From Nyssa sinensis (taxonomy: Eukaryota; Streptophyta; Magnoliopsida; Cornales; Nyssaceae), in contig CM018052.1 in assembly GCA_008638375.1 (NCBI GenBank), positions 1,227,001 to 1,291,000 on the forward strand: a stretch of 64,000 nucleotides of DNA, in the 5' to 3' direction. Of this stretch, positions 9,788 to 22,700 are shown in pieces (positions within the stretch are counted from its first letter, which is position 1; every line of letters starts with the position of its first letter). The position numbers were made by a program, and so were the translations under genes. The notes under the pieces are model-generated. The model saw only the letters and a list, made by a program, of their open reading frames with translations. It was not told the DNA's origin and did not search any database.

Positions 9788-10293
9788 TCAAGGTGGATAG
9801 ACCGAGTCTATAAGTGGAATGTCTTCCACTTCCAGAACTTGCCTATCAATTAACACTTTAAGGTGCTAACCATTGACTTTAAAAATCTGACTGTCCTTGG
9901 GATCCTTTATTTCTACTGCCCCATTTTCAAAAATGTTATTCACTATAAAGGGGCCTGTCCACCTAGACCTGAGTTTTCTTGTGTCCTTATGGAGTTTACA
10001 ATCATATAAAAAAACTTGATCATTAGGCTTAAACTTTTTCTCAAAATATTATTATCATGTAACGCTTTCATTTTAACTCGATTAGCAATGCTCTAACCTA
10101 GGGCTGACCTAGGCTTACTTAGGGTCTGAGGTAATTTCTCACCTTGAGACTTAGACAATTTAGATGACATAATAATAGGAAAAGTATCACCTGGATCAAG
10201 GAAGGCATGTTTTGAACCCTTATGCAAAGGCTTCAATTCAACTTTAAGTGCTTCCATACTTGAAGGAATCTGTTTTTCCCTTTTTGTAGGCAA
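9788..10293 (-). pseudogene. pol: Athila-like pol remnant: RT N-terminus fused to integrase C-terminus
   Basis: Reading leftward, 10093-10293 resembles the region just before and into the RT domain (KVELKPL, SSKLSKSQGEKLPQ, then a stop at 10093-10095 where this clade has Trp before SIA). Immediately afterwards the sequence is the integrase C-terminal tail (NRVKMKALHD, then in another frame FKPNDQV, KLRSRWTGPF, ENGAVEIKDP), ending TGA at 9788-9790 with a further TAG at 9866-9868. Almost all of RT, RNase H and the integrase core is therefore deleted at about 10075-10090. The element could not copy or integrate itself and would have needed proteins from a complete relative. Confidence 0.85.
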
Positions 10294-10317
10294 CTTCTCA
10301 AACTTCAGTTTCCATCC

Positions 10318-11749
10318 TCATGCTCCATAATCCTGAGTTCTGTCAAAAATAGCACAAACATCAACCACATCAGATGGATCAGAAATATAGTCAAACTCAG
10401 TATTAACAAGAAAATGCTCGGGGGGATCAAAATCATGAGTTTTAGGAACTCCCCTATCAACAAGTGAATCAATCATGTACGTCTGATGGCACTCGTCCTC
10501 CTCTTCTGGCTGTTTTGCAACATGGAATATATTCACCTCAAGAGTCATGTTCCCAAAAGACAGCTTTATGAGCCCATTCCTGCAATTAATAAAAGCATTA
10601 ACAGTGGCAAGGAAAGGCCTACCTAAAATCAAAGGAATCTTTGAAGTAGAATCAACAACAGAGCTAGTGTCAAGGATTATGAAATCAATAGGATAATAAA
10701 ATTTATCAACTTGAATTAGAACATCCTCTACCACACCCCGTGGTGCTCTAACTGAACGGTCAGCCAATTGTAATACCATAGAAGTGGGATTGATCTCTCC
10801 TAACCCCAACTGCAAGTAAATAGAATAAGGCATTAAATTCACACTTGCTCCTAAATCAAGTAGAGCTTGTCCAAACTCATGATTTCCAATGCTGTAGGCA
10901 ATGGTTGGACAACCAGGATCCTTGTACTTGGGGGGGAATCCTCTGCTCAATTAGAGCGCTAACTTGCTCTGTCAGGAATGATGTCTTCTTTACATGGTGC
11001 TTCCTCTTAACTGTACATAAATCTTTAAGAACTTTTGCATAAGTAGGAATTTGTTTAATCACATGCAAGAGAGGAAGATTGATTTTTACCTACCTGAGAT
11101 TCTCAAGGATTTCATTATTAGGATCCAAAGTGTACTTGGTTGATTTTAAAGCCTGAGGGAATGGTACCTTAACATAGCTCTTTGTCACCTCTGGTTCCTT
11201 GGGCAGCTCAACATTGCTACTATCTTGTTCCTTTTCCACATCCTCTGATTTGTCCATTGTTGGGATGTGTAAGGACTTACCACTTCGAGTCACTATGGCG
11301 TGCACATCCTTCAAATTCTTCTATTCCATTTGTTGACCATGGGGTGTGGATTGAGCTTGGGAAGGGAATCTGCCCCGCTCATTCACACTCAAAGAGCTCA
11401 TCAATTTGGACACTTGGCTCTTTATCTCCTTATTTTCTTCAATAACTTGCATGATCAAAGATTCAAATTTTTGGTCAGTCTTACCCTGTGCTTCAATAAA
11501 TGCCTACAAAGTGTCTTCTAAAGAATTCCTAGAAGATGAAGATACATGATATGGTGCACGGTATGATCTAAGAGGCTGTGTAAGTGGTGGTACAGGTGGC
11601 TGGTTTTCAGATTTCCAGCTAAAATTGGGGTGATTGTGCCACCCTGGATTGTAAGTCTCAGAGTAGGGTGTGAAAGGCTTTTTGTACATACCTAGGGTAT
11701 TACATTGGTCCTCATACATCCCTATCATATCAGCTGATGTGGGACACTC
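10318..11749 (-). pseudogene. gag-pro: Athila-like gag C-terminus and aspartic protease, multiply broken
   Basis: The protease domain is at 10318-10950: DLGASVNLMPYSIY carries the active-site Asp (DLG variant), then LQLADRSVRAPRGVVEDVLI and IPLILGRPFLATVNAFI. Between gag and protease lie segments holding VHAIVTRSGK and YAKVLKDLCTVKRKH, typical linker motifs of the Athila clade. Breaks in the same frame are TAG 11504-11506, TAG 11321-11323, TAG 11090-11092 and TGA 10318-10320, plus one extra base in a run of seven G on the plus strand (10930-10936) that shifts frame at IPPK. Most stops stand where relatives have Gln (or Arg for the TGA). Confidence 0.88.
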
Positions 11750-12700
11750 TTAGGCAACGTGATCTACCCCGCCACACACAGAACATGGTCTAAAAGACTC
11801 TGCATGATTAGCTAAGTGTGTTGGCTTTACGTCTTTAGCCTTTAGCATCTCTAATTCCCTAGTGAGTGTCTCAACCTTCGCTTTCAAGTTATCCTCCTCC
11901 CTAAGATGGTAAATTCCCCCACTATGTTGGTTCCCTATAGGTCGTGACCTATTTGTGCTCTTAGTAGCACTAGGTCCTGTCCATGTGTGAGCTTTTTCAG
12001 CAAGCTCATTAAGGTACTCTATGGCCTCATCAGGATTTTTCTGTAAGAACTCACCATTACACATCATGTCTACAAATTGGCGCTCTCTAGGTGTAAGTCC
12101 CTCATAGAAATAACTTACTACACGCCAACTCTCATACCCATGGTGAGGGCACATTCTCAATAACTCCTTAAATCTCTCCCAAGACCGATACAAAGTCTCA
12201 CTATCCTTTTGTGCAAAGGTAGAAATCTGTCTTTTTAAAGCATTGGTCTTGTGTTGGGGAAAGTATTTAGTGAAGAAAATCTGGATCATCTCATTCCACG
12301 ATCCAATTGACCGTGGTCTCAGTGAGTATAGCCAACTCTTAGCTCGATCCTTCAAAGAGAAAGGAAAGAACTTAAGTCTCACAATGTCTTGTGTTGCATT
12401 TTGACTATGGAAAGTCGCAACTACCTCTTCAAACTCCCTAATGTGCACATATGGATTCTCATTTTCCAAACCATGAAATGTAGGGAGTAACTGTATCACC
12501 CTCGTTTTAACATCAATTGGGCAAGCATTGGGTGGAAACATGATGCATGATGGTGTGGCTGTGTGTGTAGGGTGGAGGTAATCCTAGAGTGTCCTAGTGG
12601 GTTGATCCTCGTATTCACTCATATTTTCAGAATGGGAAGAATTATCAAACAAAAAATTAGAAAAAGAAGAAAAATTAGACTCTAAATCTGACTCTAACAC
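11750..12700 (-). pseudogene. gag: Athila-like gag
   Basis: A 263-codon open segment (11750-12541) holds the retrotransposon gag core: FHGLENENPYVHIREFEEV, LKFFPFSLKDRAKSWL, FTKYFPQHKTNALKRQI and FYEGLTPRERQFVDMM. It ends in the first half of a zinc knuckle, CSVCGGVDHVA, where TAA (11750-11752) interrupts; the knuckle continues in frame with ECP. The likely real start is further right: an upstream in-frame stretch from about 12617 (Met-Ser-Glu-Tyr-Glu-Asp) reaches a TAG at 12584-12586 before joining. Gag assembles the particle. No start or full frame survives. Confidence 0.88.
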
Positions 12701-12759
12701 AGGCCTACAAGCAAATCGACCTAACGTGTCCCTATACCTATTATGTGTGTAAGATGACA

Positions 12760-12845
12760 ATAATAAAATAAATAAATAAATAAATAAATGAAATAAAATA
12801 AAAGAAAAGAAAACGAATAAATAAATAAATAGAAATAAAAATAAA

Positions 12846-12879
<34 letters not shown>

Positions 12880-12886
12880 TAATAAA

Positions 12887-12939
<53 letters not shown>

Positions 12940-12961
12940 TAATAATAATAATAATAATAAT
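12760..12961. repeat. AAAT and AAT microsatellites
   Basis: AAAT-rich sequence runs into a long AAT/TAA trinucleotide tract (about 12847-12961) between the Athila gag leader and PBS. Poly-Leu and poly-Tyr reading frames across it are artefacts of the repeat. Confidence 0.95.
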
Positions 12962-13047
12962 GCAGCAAGTAAAAAGAAGGGAATGAAGTTACCGCCTTTA
13001 CAAACTGCTAAAAAGAAAAACTATCTACTGATTCTTCTACCGTCTTC

Positions 13048-13062
13048 CCGGCAACGGCGCCA
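13048..13062 (-). promoter_or_regulatory. Primer binding site, tRNA-Asp type
   Basis: The plus strand CCGGCAACGGCGCCA equals the 3' end of tRNA-Asp, so the minus-strand element RNA can pair with it. It lies 5 bases inside the LTR at 13068. tRNA-Asp priming is characteristic of Athila/Tat elements. Confidence 0.88.
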
Positions 13063-13067
13063 AAATT

Positions 13068-14575
13068 TGATTACGCCCAAAGAATAACGCGGTAGTTGTA
13101 GGATAGCTTTGGGGTGTTGATTCCACAGGGAGACAAGATTAAAAGAATAATAAACAGAATTTTTTAAACTAAAGAAAAATATTAAATGATTCATGAGAGA
13201 ATAAAAATATAAATAGTGATTGTTGAATGCAAATTAAAAAAATTTGATTTATGGAAGAAAATACTCAAATTTAACGAACAGTGGAGTGTCGAGAATCCCT
13301 TGCACATATATGGTCTTTTAATTATTTTTAATTCACTGATAACTCAATTGAGAAATTAAATTCCAAAAATTTCAATCGGAAGATTTAAAATTATGAACCA
13401 AAATTAGACTGAAAATAACTCTTTGAAAAATCATTCAACACTTTTAAATCACACAAATTATTATTCACATTGAGAAAACCCAACGACGATAATATACCCA
13501 ACGAGCAATACTGCAGCAAAGAATTGAATCAATATAAATATTTAATTGTTCCAAAAATAATCAAAACATTAATCCATTCGATAGAAAAAGCATGATTGAA
13601 TCTATAAACAGACTAAACCCTTTAATTATTCGGACAATAAAATCCAACAATTAATTATGAATGATCATAAAAGAATTTAACAAGTGAAAACTACGTACAG
13701 GAATCAAAAATAAATTAAAACAACCATTAATGGTACAAGTTCATCCCTAACCCCACGTAGAAATTTAGTTACCTATGTATAAGATGGACAACATAAATTT
13801 CATTGCGAAAGACTGAGCCATGAAGTAGCTGTGGCTTCTTCTTCCTTGCTACGCAGAGCCTGTTATCTTTTTCTGCCGCCGCAGGTCTCCCCCTTTTAGG
13901 TTTTCCTTTTTACTTTTTATTGCCCTTTTTTTCTTGCATCAACGCCTGGCCCCACTTCAATTGGTCAGCTCCTCACCGCACAAGCCGTGCGACAGGCCCA
14001 CTGCACCAACTTCACCTCTCACTACCGTGTTTTGTCCTGCGCCTTACGTGACTCAGGCCCTAGCGCCTCATGTTCCTTAATTGGAACTGTATCAGCCACG
14101 CTTGGACGAAGCCCAACCGCAACTTGTTCAGCCCTAGGCCCAAAGACCACGCCTGAATTCATGTACCGCACCCAACCATTCCATCCTGAGCCAAGCCCAT
14201 CTTCATACCTTTCTGCATTGCACAGCCACATGAACTCCCCTGGCCCACATGACTTCATTACTTGGCTTTGCTAAACAGTTCAGAATATCGGGTTCACTTA
14301 AGTGCACTGTGCCTGTCATCAACATAAATTTAAATTAGTAATTCGAATAATAAAGCTCCAAAAATATTAAGTGTAAATCACAATTACAAATTATCTCTTG
14401 CCAGTAAACATTGCAACATTTAAAATTTAAAACCTTATAAAATAATGCTCAAACCAATCTTACTGCAAATAGAAATTAAATAAAATAATATCAATTATAT
14501 CCTGTACTTCTATTCACATTCTAGCAATTTAATCTAATAATAGGACATTTAGAGTGCACTTTTGTGCACTCATCA
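13068..14575 (-). repeat. Athila-like 5' LTR, complete (1508 bp)
   Basis: It starts TGATTACG and ends CTCATCA, so the ends form the inverted pair TGAT...ATCA, and it sits next to the tRNA-Asp PBS. Its last 532 bases match 7568-8099. It drives transcription leftward into gag. Confidence 0.9.
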
Positions 14576-15635
14576 CGAACCCTACAAGTACATACTCATA
14601 ATGCAAGACTGACTTGCATGGCCTCACATCACATTCCTATATGCACACAACACACTCATTAGTCTTTCTCTCACATGCAACCCCCTCCCCTAGGTAGAGC
14701 ACCATCATGATGTCTTGTATATATTTTTATATATATGTGCATATAGCTGCATGAAAGATGGTTGGTGGAGGAGGACGGTGGCCAATAGGGTGCTGCCACC
14801 TCATTTTGATTGTGCCGAATTTTTGAACTTTGGTTAGATATATGTATATATCCTATGCATTATATAGCACAAAAGTGTTTGTATCCCAAGTGGCTTTCTT
14901 TTTGGGCTTTTGGTTCCTCCTCATTCTTGGTCTAGGGTTCAAGTCCCTTGGCCAACACTTTTGGCTCTTTTTTAAATCCTTTTCTCCTTATGCCTTTTTT
15001 GGCATTTTGGGTGCGTTTCGTGAATTTCCAAAATTACATTTTAATTTCCTTAAAGTCCTTTGGTATTCTTACCACATTTTTTTTTCTTGCATGCTTCTTA
15101 TTCATGTTATTAATTTTATTTTTAACATGTTCCATCGTGTCTGATTTTATGCCGAAAACATATTATTTTTATCAAGAAATTCTTGATTTACTTGTATTTC
15201 TTCGATTTCGTAAATTCATGATCTGATCGGCTTCCATGGCCTTCATTGTTTCACCTCGATGTATTTAAACATATTTTAATTATTCTAATAGTCTATCATC
15301 ATTATCAGAATAATTCTGATTAAACGCTCTCTCTTTGTGTATCACGTTAATTTTTCTCAAGTGCACTAATTTTCACATTTATTGGGGTGTATAATTCTTC
15401 AATTTACACTTGTCATTATTTCCTATCGAATCATTACCCTCGACATTACATTACATTTTCACCTCGGTCGTCTCTAATTTAGTCTGAATTATTTACGTCA
15501 TTTATATCTTTACTTTTGCATTCCGACTCATTAGTTATAGTCATATCTAGCATCACTTATAGTTATTAAGCAAATTAACTTATGATAATTGTCATTATCG
15601 TTAATTGCTTTGCTTAATTGGGTCGGGGTGTTACA
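14576..15635 (-). repeat. Right-hand remnant of a long LTR (truncated solo LTR)
   Basis: It ends GGGTCGGGGTGTTACA like family A/C LTRs and includes an antisense tRNA-like module (about 14885-14965, GGGTTCAAGTCCC B box). The remainder of the LTR, to the left, has been lost or displaced at the Athila insertion. The right edge interrupts a plus-strand integrase sequence. No gene is seen; an open frame at 14830-15144 runs antisense and is unsupported. Confidence 0.75.
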
Positions 15636-16184
15636 CCACCGAAAAGATCTAGTTGATCAGGCAATGCTTATTAGCAACTCAGAACCGATAGAAGAGTTAT
15701 GTTAATGCACGGAGAAGAGAGATGGAGTTCACAGTAGATGATCATGTATTTCGGAAGGAATCACCTATGAAAGGCATGGTGAGATTTGGCAAGAGAAGGA
15801 GCTAGGGCCCCAATACATTGGACCATTTGAGATTATCAGACGAGTCAGACCGTTAGCATATCAACTTGCCCTACCTTCAAAATTGGCGCATGTGCATAAT
15901 GTCTTTCATGTCTCTATGTTGAGGAAATGTTTGCACAGCCCAGACCAAGTGGTGACACGAGCCCCTGGATGTCCAAGAGAGTCTAAGTTATGTTGAGCAA
16001 CTAGTGCAGATCTTGGATCGCCGAGAGCAAGTTCTACTGAACAAAACTATTCCATTAGTGAAAGTGCTATAGAGAAACCATTGGTTTAAGGAAGCCACTT
16101 AGGAGCGAGAGGATAAAGTATGCACCAAATACCTTTAACTCTTCGCACTACAAGGTACGCCAAGTTCAGGGACCAAACTCTATT
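15636..16184 (+). pseudogene. pol: Chromovirus integrase C-terminus and chromodomain remnant
   Basis: Plus-strand reading gives KSYVNARRREMEF, then in a shifted frame GPQYIGPFEIIRRV, LAYQLALPS and LAHVHNVFHVSMLRK, the C-terminal domain of Ty3/gypsy integrase. After further damage come RREQVLLNKTIPLVKVL and a chromodomain-like stretch, with TAG at 16070-16072 and 16100-16102 where chromodomains of this clade have Trp. The chromodomain targets integration to marked chromatin. At least two frameshifts and several stops are present. The 5' part of this element was cut off by the LTR ending at 15635. Confidence 0.87.
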
Positions 16185-16198
16185 AAGAGGGGGGAGTA
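16185..16198 (+). promoter_or_regulatory. Polypurine tract
   Basis: AAGAGGGGGGAG-type purine run directly before an LTR start (TGTAATATCCTGACCC). It primes plus-strand DNA synthesis and marks the internal/3' LTR boundary. Confidence 0.88.
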
Positions 16199-16767
16199 TG
16201 TAATATCCTGACCCAAATTAAATCGAGTAAATTGCTGTAATACCAAAACGCTAGGTTTCATATTATGATGTATGAATATATAGTTCATTTTAAGTTTTGA
16301 AAACTCCGAGTGTCCGAATAATACACATACGATATGACGGTCGTTTATAAGCATGGATTTATATATATATATATATATATGTATGTATATGTATATAATA
16401 AGTATATATGTCACATCCCCCTTACCCACCCTGTGCGGATTAGGGGTATGCAACCGGCCAGTTAGGCACCCATCAGGTTTTTTTTTTTTTTTTTTTGAAA
16501 TCAAAATGCCGACGGTAATCCTAACCACAGGCCATTCATCAGTAACATCCAAGTACAATGCATTCAATTAATATAAGTTGCAGCGGAACTAAGGGAATGC
16601 ATAACACCTTGGCAGAGCCATTAATACATCTATGGTTAACTATTACATCATTGTCCTACAAAAGATACGAGTCTTAGGTTTCAGTACATCATATTCAAAA
16701 ATGGAGTTAGGTACAAAAATGGTTAATTCATAAGTTCTTCAAAATAGTTCTCCGGGTCTCCAACCCG

Positions 16768-19700
16768 CTAATCCTGGTCGCTGGGTCCCTCACCTGAAAA
16801 ATGTTAGGGAAGGGGTGAGCTTTAAAAAGCCCAGTGAGTAACACGGGTCCCCTGTCATGGGTTTCAAACCATTGTTGTTTATAAAACAGGTGGTCGAATC
16901 AGACATTTCAGAGGATATAGTTAAATCCGTATATTTGAACAATATTTAAAACAAGAATACAGTCAAAACATCATAGCAACAGAACTGTCACATCCCGAAC
17001 CCCACCCTACACGGATGTCGAGGACGTGATGCCAGTCAGTCACCACGCGACCAACCGAAGGCAATTTCTGAACTTTCCAGTGAATTGCACTCCGACTGTA
17101 GGGTCAGATGCAGCGGAATTTAAAAATTTTTTTTTTTGTCAAGGGAATGCAACTCATGTATCCACCGTAGGATATGTATCACACAGAGCAAGTCTAAAAT
17201 CCAACAGCTAACAATTCTAACCTCAGAGCATATCTATAATCCGACATATAACAACAGAGTAGAACTATAATCTCTAGAGTACCGTTTAAATCCATGAGCC
17301 ATGTCTATATCTAGTACATATCAGTCAAGTCAGTCGTATTACATCACTCACCTGATTAAACAGATTCAATCCTCAATAATCCAGTCTCCACAGATCAGTG
17401 CCATCAGATCCAACAGATATCATTCCTGAAAAATGTTAGGGAATGGGGTGAGCTTCGAAAAGCCCAATGAGTAACACAGGTTCCCTGTCATGGGTTTCAA
17501 ACCATTGTTGTTTACAAAGCACAAGGGTAGTTCAGTTGTTTCAAAAATAGTAGTTTTATGAATCTACTTTAAATGTAGTTTCAGTAGAATAAAGCAGAAC
17601 TGAACAAAATAAAACAACAGATCGGGACAGACAGAACATAACAGACCATATCAAGTATAACCGTACAGAACAGAACACAACAGGTTAGAACGGAGCAGAT
17701 CCAAGCAGAGCAGGACATAACAAATCAGAACAGGATGAAGCAAAGCACAACAAATCAGAACAGAGCAGGTCAGAATGGAACGGGTCAGAATAAAACGGGT
17801 CGAAATAGAACAGGTCAGAACGGATCACAATAAAACATAATAGAACGGAACGGAACAAAACATAACAAGTCATAACCGAACAGAACGGAATAAGAGTTGA
17901 CAAATCAGAATAAAATAGAACGGAGCATAACAGAACGGAGCGGAAACAATATGTCAACCAGAGATACAGGTATATCGTCAACAGAACGGAACAAGACAAA
18001 ACTGAGTGGAAACAGTATATCAATCAAGGATACAAGTATATCATCAACGGAACGAAACAAATCAATATCAATCAGGATGAGTCATATCGGAACTGAACAT
18101 GACGGAACAAAATGAAACAATATCAATCAGGACAAGTCATATCGGAACTGAACATGACGGAAACAAATGAAACAATATCAATCAGGACAAGTCATATCGG
18201 AACTGAACATGACGGAACAAAATGAAACAATATATCAATCAGATTAAGACATATCGAAACTGAACATGTCGGAACAAAACGGAACAATACATCTATCAGA
18301 ACAAGACATATCGGAATTGAACAGGACGGAACAAACTGGTACAATATCAATCAGGACGGATCAGGACAGAACATATCAAACATAACAAATCAGGACGGAT
18401 CAGGACGGAACAGATCAAACATAACAAATCAGGACGGATCAGGACAGAACATATCAAACATAACAAATCAGGACGGATCAGGACGGAACAGATCAAACAT
18501 AACAAATCAGGACGGATCAGGACGGAACAGATCAAACATAACAAAACAGAACGGATCAGGATGGAACAGATCAGACATAACAAATCAGGACGGATCAGGA
18601 CGGAACAGATCAAACATAACAAAACAGAACGGATCAGGACGGAACAGATCAGACATAACAAATCAGGACGGATTAGGACGGAACAGATCAGATATAACAA
18701 ATCAGGACGGATCAGGACGGAACAGATCAGACAGATCAAACGGAACAGGTCAGGACAGATCAAACAGAACAGGTCAGACAGATCAAACAGAACAGGTTAG
18801 GACAGATCAAACAGAACAGGTCAGACAGATCAAACACAACAGGTCAGACAGATCAAACACAACCGGTCAGACGGATCAAACAGAACAGGTCAGGACAGAT
18901 CAAACAGAACAGGTCAGACAGATCAACAGAACAGGTCAGGACAGATCAGACAGAACGGGTCAGACAAATCAACAGAACAGATCAGAACAGATTAGACATA
19001 ACAGTTAGTTAAACACGTTCATTTGAAACGGTATTTAAAAACAGGAGTACAGTTAAAACATCAGAGTAACAGAACAGATCAGTTAAAACATCAGAGTAAC
19101 AGAACAGATCAGTTATGAGCAGAGCAGAACAATATAACAGAATAAACAGTACAGTATGCACAGATTAAATAGTGCAGTATGCTCATATAGTGCTCAAGAC
19201 TGAGGTGGTACCAAGAATCAGTTGTTCTTTCAGTAAAAACAGTGATAGGTTTATTTCAGTGCAGAACAGAGGAATCAGACAGAGTAAAAATCATGCATTT
19301 GAATAAGGGCATGAAATCAGTGTATCAGATAAAACAGTGCAGTACAGTATTTAAAATACAGTAACTAGACGGTGTACTTATACACCAAGTCAGAAGTTCC
19401 AGGTTACTCACAACTGTTACAGTCATCTCCTTGCATAAACAATCTGATAACCTCCAAGTACGTCAGGCATCACCATGTATATCCTGAACAGTCATCATCA
19501 ATTACAGACAGATCAGAATTTATCCATTCAGGTCTTATTCGTCATCTTAGGTGTCTATCGGATTACCTAAAATAACCTAGTAGCCTATCGCCCTCTCATC
19601 GGGTTTCATCCGGGGCTATTTTATTCTTAAATTAGGCTTAGCAATCATCAGGATTATAACCTAAGTCATTAGACTTCAATCGTTATCAGTCGATTACTTA

Positions 19701-22700
19701 TTCAGTCTTAGGGGCAAAACGGTCATTTGTCACTTTTGCCCCGGACCCCTGTCAAGGTCCTCAGAATGGTCTTTATATCTTAAATATAAAGTTATATGTC
19801 TTTTGGACTCCAGTCAGTATCAGTTAGGTTCTTATTTTAGCAATAGGGGCAAAATGGTAATTTTGCCATTCTTGTCCCGGACCCAGTCGTGGTCCTCGGA
19901 ATATCCCATATATCCTATATATGAAGTTCTAAGTCTTTTAGACTTAAATTGCTATCAGTTAGGTGCTTATTTAGCCTTAGGGGTAAAATGGTAATTTTGC
20001 CATTCTTACCCCGGACCCTGTCGTGGTCCTCAGAATGTCCCATATATCTCATATGTAAATTCTTAAGTCCTTTGGACTTCGTTTGGTATCTGCTTTTGAT
20101 CATCGGGACACATCGGTCATTTCTCGTTTTACGCATTGACTGTCTCGGAGTCTTATTTAGCCCTTCAGTGTTCATAATTATCCCTATGATAATTTATCAG
20201 ATCAGTTTGACCTTTATTTGACCTCTACTTTGCACTTACTGTGCTCAGGGGTATTTTGGTCATTTTACGTTTTGTAAGATTCTGACTCCGAATCATCATT
20301 TAATAATGTTTACAGTTTCGCCAGTATCTGGGCTTCTATCGGTATCAGTTTCGTCCCAATCGGACTTCATTTAGGTTTTGTATAGCATCAGGGGCAGTTT
20401 GGTAATTTTATACATCATATTTTTCGGCACCTCAGTTCATAAAATAGACCCCACCATTGGGTCCAGAGCGTCCGACATAGTTGAGTTGGACTATCTGTTA
20501 TGTTTAATTGACCCTGGGAATTTTTAGGGGCAGTGCGGTCATTTACACTTTATGTGTCTGTATTTTTCGGGACTTCGGTTCGTTAAACGGACCTCACCAT
20601 TGAGTTCAGAACGCTTGACACAGTCAAAATAGACTGTCTTTTATTTTTATTTGGGTCTGGTGCCATCAGGGGCAGTACAGTAATTTATCACTTACAGGTC
20701 TGTATTTTTTGGTGCTGTATTTCTAAAATCGAACTATACCATTGAGTCCGGAATGTTTGAAATAGTGAAAATACACTATTTATTTAATTTATTTGGACTC
20801 CGTTTGACATATTAAATGTCCAGGGGTAAAATCGTAATTTTACCTAATTAATAAAATAATAAAATAATTATTTTATTATTTAATTAATTTGTCAGGGGCT
20901 TAATTGAACAGTTTCTCAGAAATTTGGGCCACTGTATAATTCTTTAAAACAGCTGGGGACAAATCCGTAATTTCATAAATCAATTGGGGGTTAAAACATA
21001 ATTACACAAATTAGGGGTTCAAACCCCTTGGGTTTTAGGTTCAAGAACTGAACCGGTCCAATTACACTATGAACCAACCGGTTCACTAACACTTCAGAAA
21101 ACCGGAATTAAATATCCCTGTTATCCCCTAATTGGCCCCTTATCCATGTTCAGGTTATGCGTAAAATCCGATTTTAATTTCTTATCCGAGGGACCAAACA
21201 GACAGGATTTGATTTAAAACAAATCAGGTAGCCCAAAACGGTGTAGTTTCATTAATGGGGTGGCACAATCTTGTGTTGCCACGTGTATGAGTCGACTCGG
21301 CCCAACTCGAACGAGTTGGCGAGTCAACTCCGTCTTCTCCAACGCGCAGGGCGCTGTTGCCCTAATACCAGCCCCGATTTTTCTCTATTTCGTGCTATTT
21401 CAAGCACGGTTTTCAACATGTTTTGGTCCCAATTTGTCCCTAGGAGTGATTCCAACAACTTTGCATCGATTTGGTGCCTCGAATCCAAAGATTAAGCTCG
21501 GTAGAACCGATTATTGCGCAGAATTTCAGTTCGGCCGTGTGGCCTTGTTCCTCAACCAAATCGCACACGGTTTGGTTCTTTGTGACCCTTAGAACAGGGG
21601 CTTAAATTCCCCATTTACAAATTTCAGTTTAGGTGTTCGTTTTAGATTTTGGGTTTCTTGGCCGAAAGGAATAATTTCAGATTCGAGGGCCTACCATGCG
21701 ATTTTGGGTCGCGGGTTGGTGTATTTGGGATCCTTGTGACCTCTAGATTAGGTCTTGACCAACCAAATTCAGTTTAGCTTGCGTCAAATCAGACCCAGTT
21801 TTGGAGGTGGTCATCAATGGCGGTTCCTACGGTTCGTAGGTTTCTAGGCCTATCTGAACCTCTCAGTTAGTTCGCTACGGTTCTTAGGCCTCACAGTCGT
21901 CTATATACTCAGTTATATAGATCAAAACAACTGAAAACAGTAGGCATGCTTGAGGGAAAAATTTCAGAAAAATTTGGTGTTTACCTCTCAAGCAGTTAGC
22001 CTTCCTTACTCATCCATGGCTCAGTTCAGACCTTGGCACCTCGGTCCTCAGTTCCTTCCTCTTGGTACATCTTTATAGAACACCATCATGTATAGACCAT
22101 GGACATACACAGCTTTCTCACAATGGTTTCTCACACATAAGCTCACTTGATCTCACATGGTCTCTCTCTCTTAACAGATCAGTTCTCACACAGTTTTCTG
22201 ATTTTTGAATATTCAACTCACACACTTGGTGTTATAGAGATCTCCATGCTCATTTGTATATTAGTGCACACTTATACACATACATAATCATACATGTAGG
22301 GCCTAGGTCTAATTGTAGACACTTGAGATGTGATGATGAGGCTGAAGTGTAGGGGTTTAGGTCATGATGGAGGTTTTGCATGTAACCTCATTGGTCAGTT
22401 TGGGAGGTGGCCCCACCAGAATTCTGGGTTATATACCTTTCATTGTATATTTGTACACAAAGACAGTAGTAGCCCAGTTGGTCATTTTTGGATGAGGTTT
22501 CTTTCTACTCAAAGGTCAAGGGTTCAATTCCCTTGGCCTCCCATTTGGCCATTTTTTCCATATTTTCGGTTAAGGCCACGTTTGGTTGCACAGTAATTCA
22601 ATTTTCAATGTTTGCTACATAATTTTCATTCCGTAGCTCCTTTTTCGATGCGGTTTCTTCCGAGAGCTTTATAATTCAGTTCGCTTCAGTGTCAGAGGTT

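Noticed and set aside
12721..12968. Leucine- and tyrosine-rich frames
   Set aside because: They are translations of AAAT/AAT microsatellite.
14830..15226. Hydrophobic open frames resembling membrane proteins
   Set aside because: They are T-rich sequence in an LTR remnant, antisense to the element, in two overlapping frames, with no conservation seen in other LTRs.
18347..18800. Long open frames on both strands with 13-residue periodicity
   Set aside because: They are produced by a 39-bp minisatellite whose unit is a multiple of three.
17897..19005. CRISPR-like array
   Set aside because: Units are contiguous and diverged with no unique spacers, in plant retrotransposon sequence.
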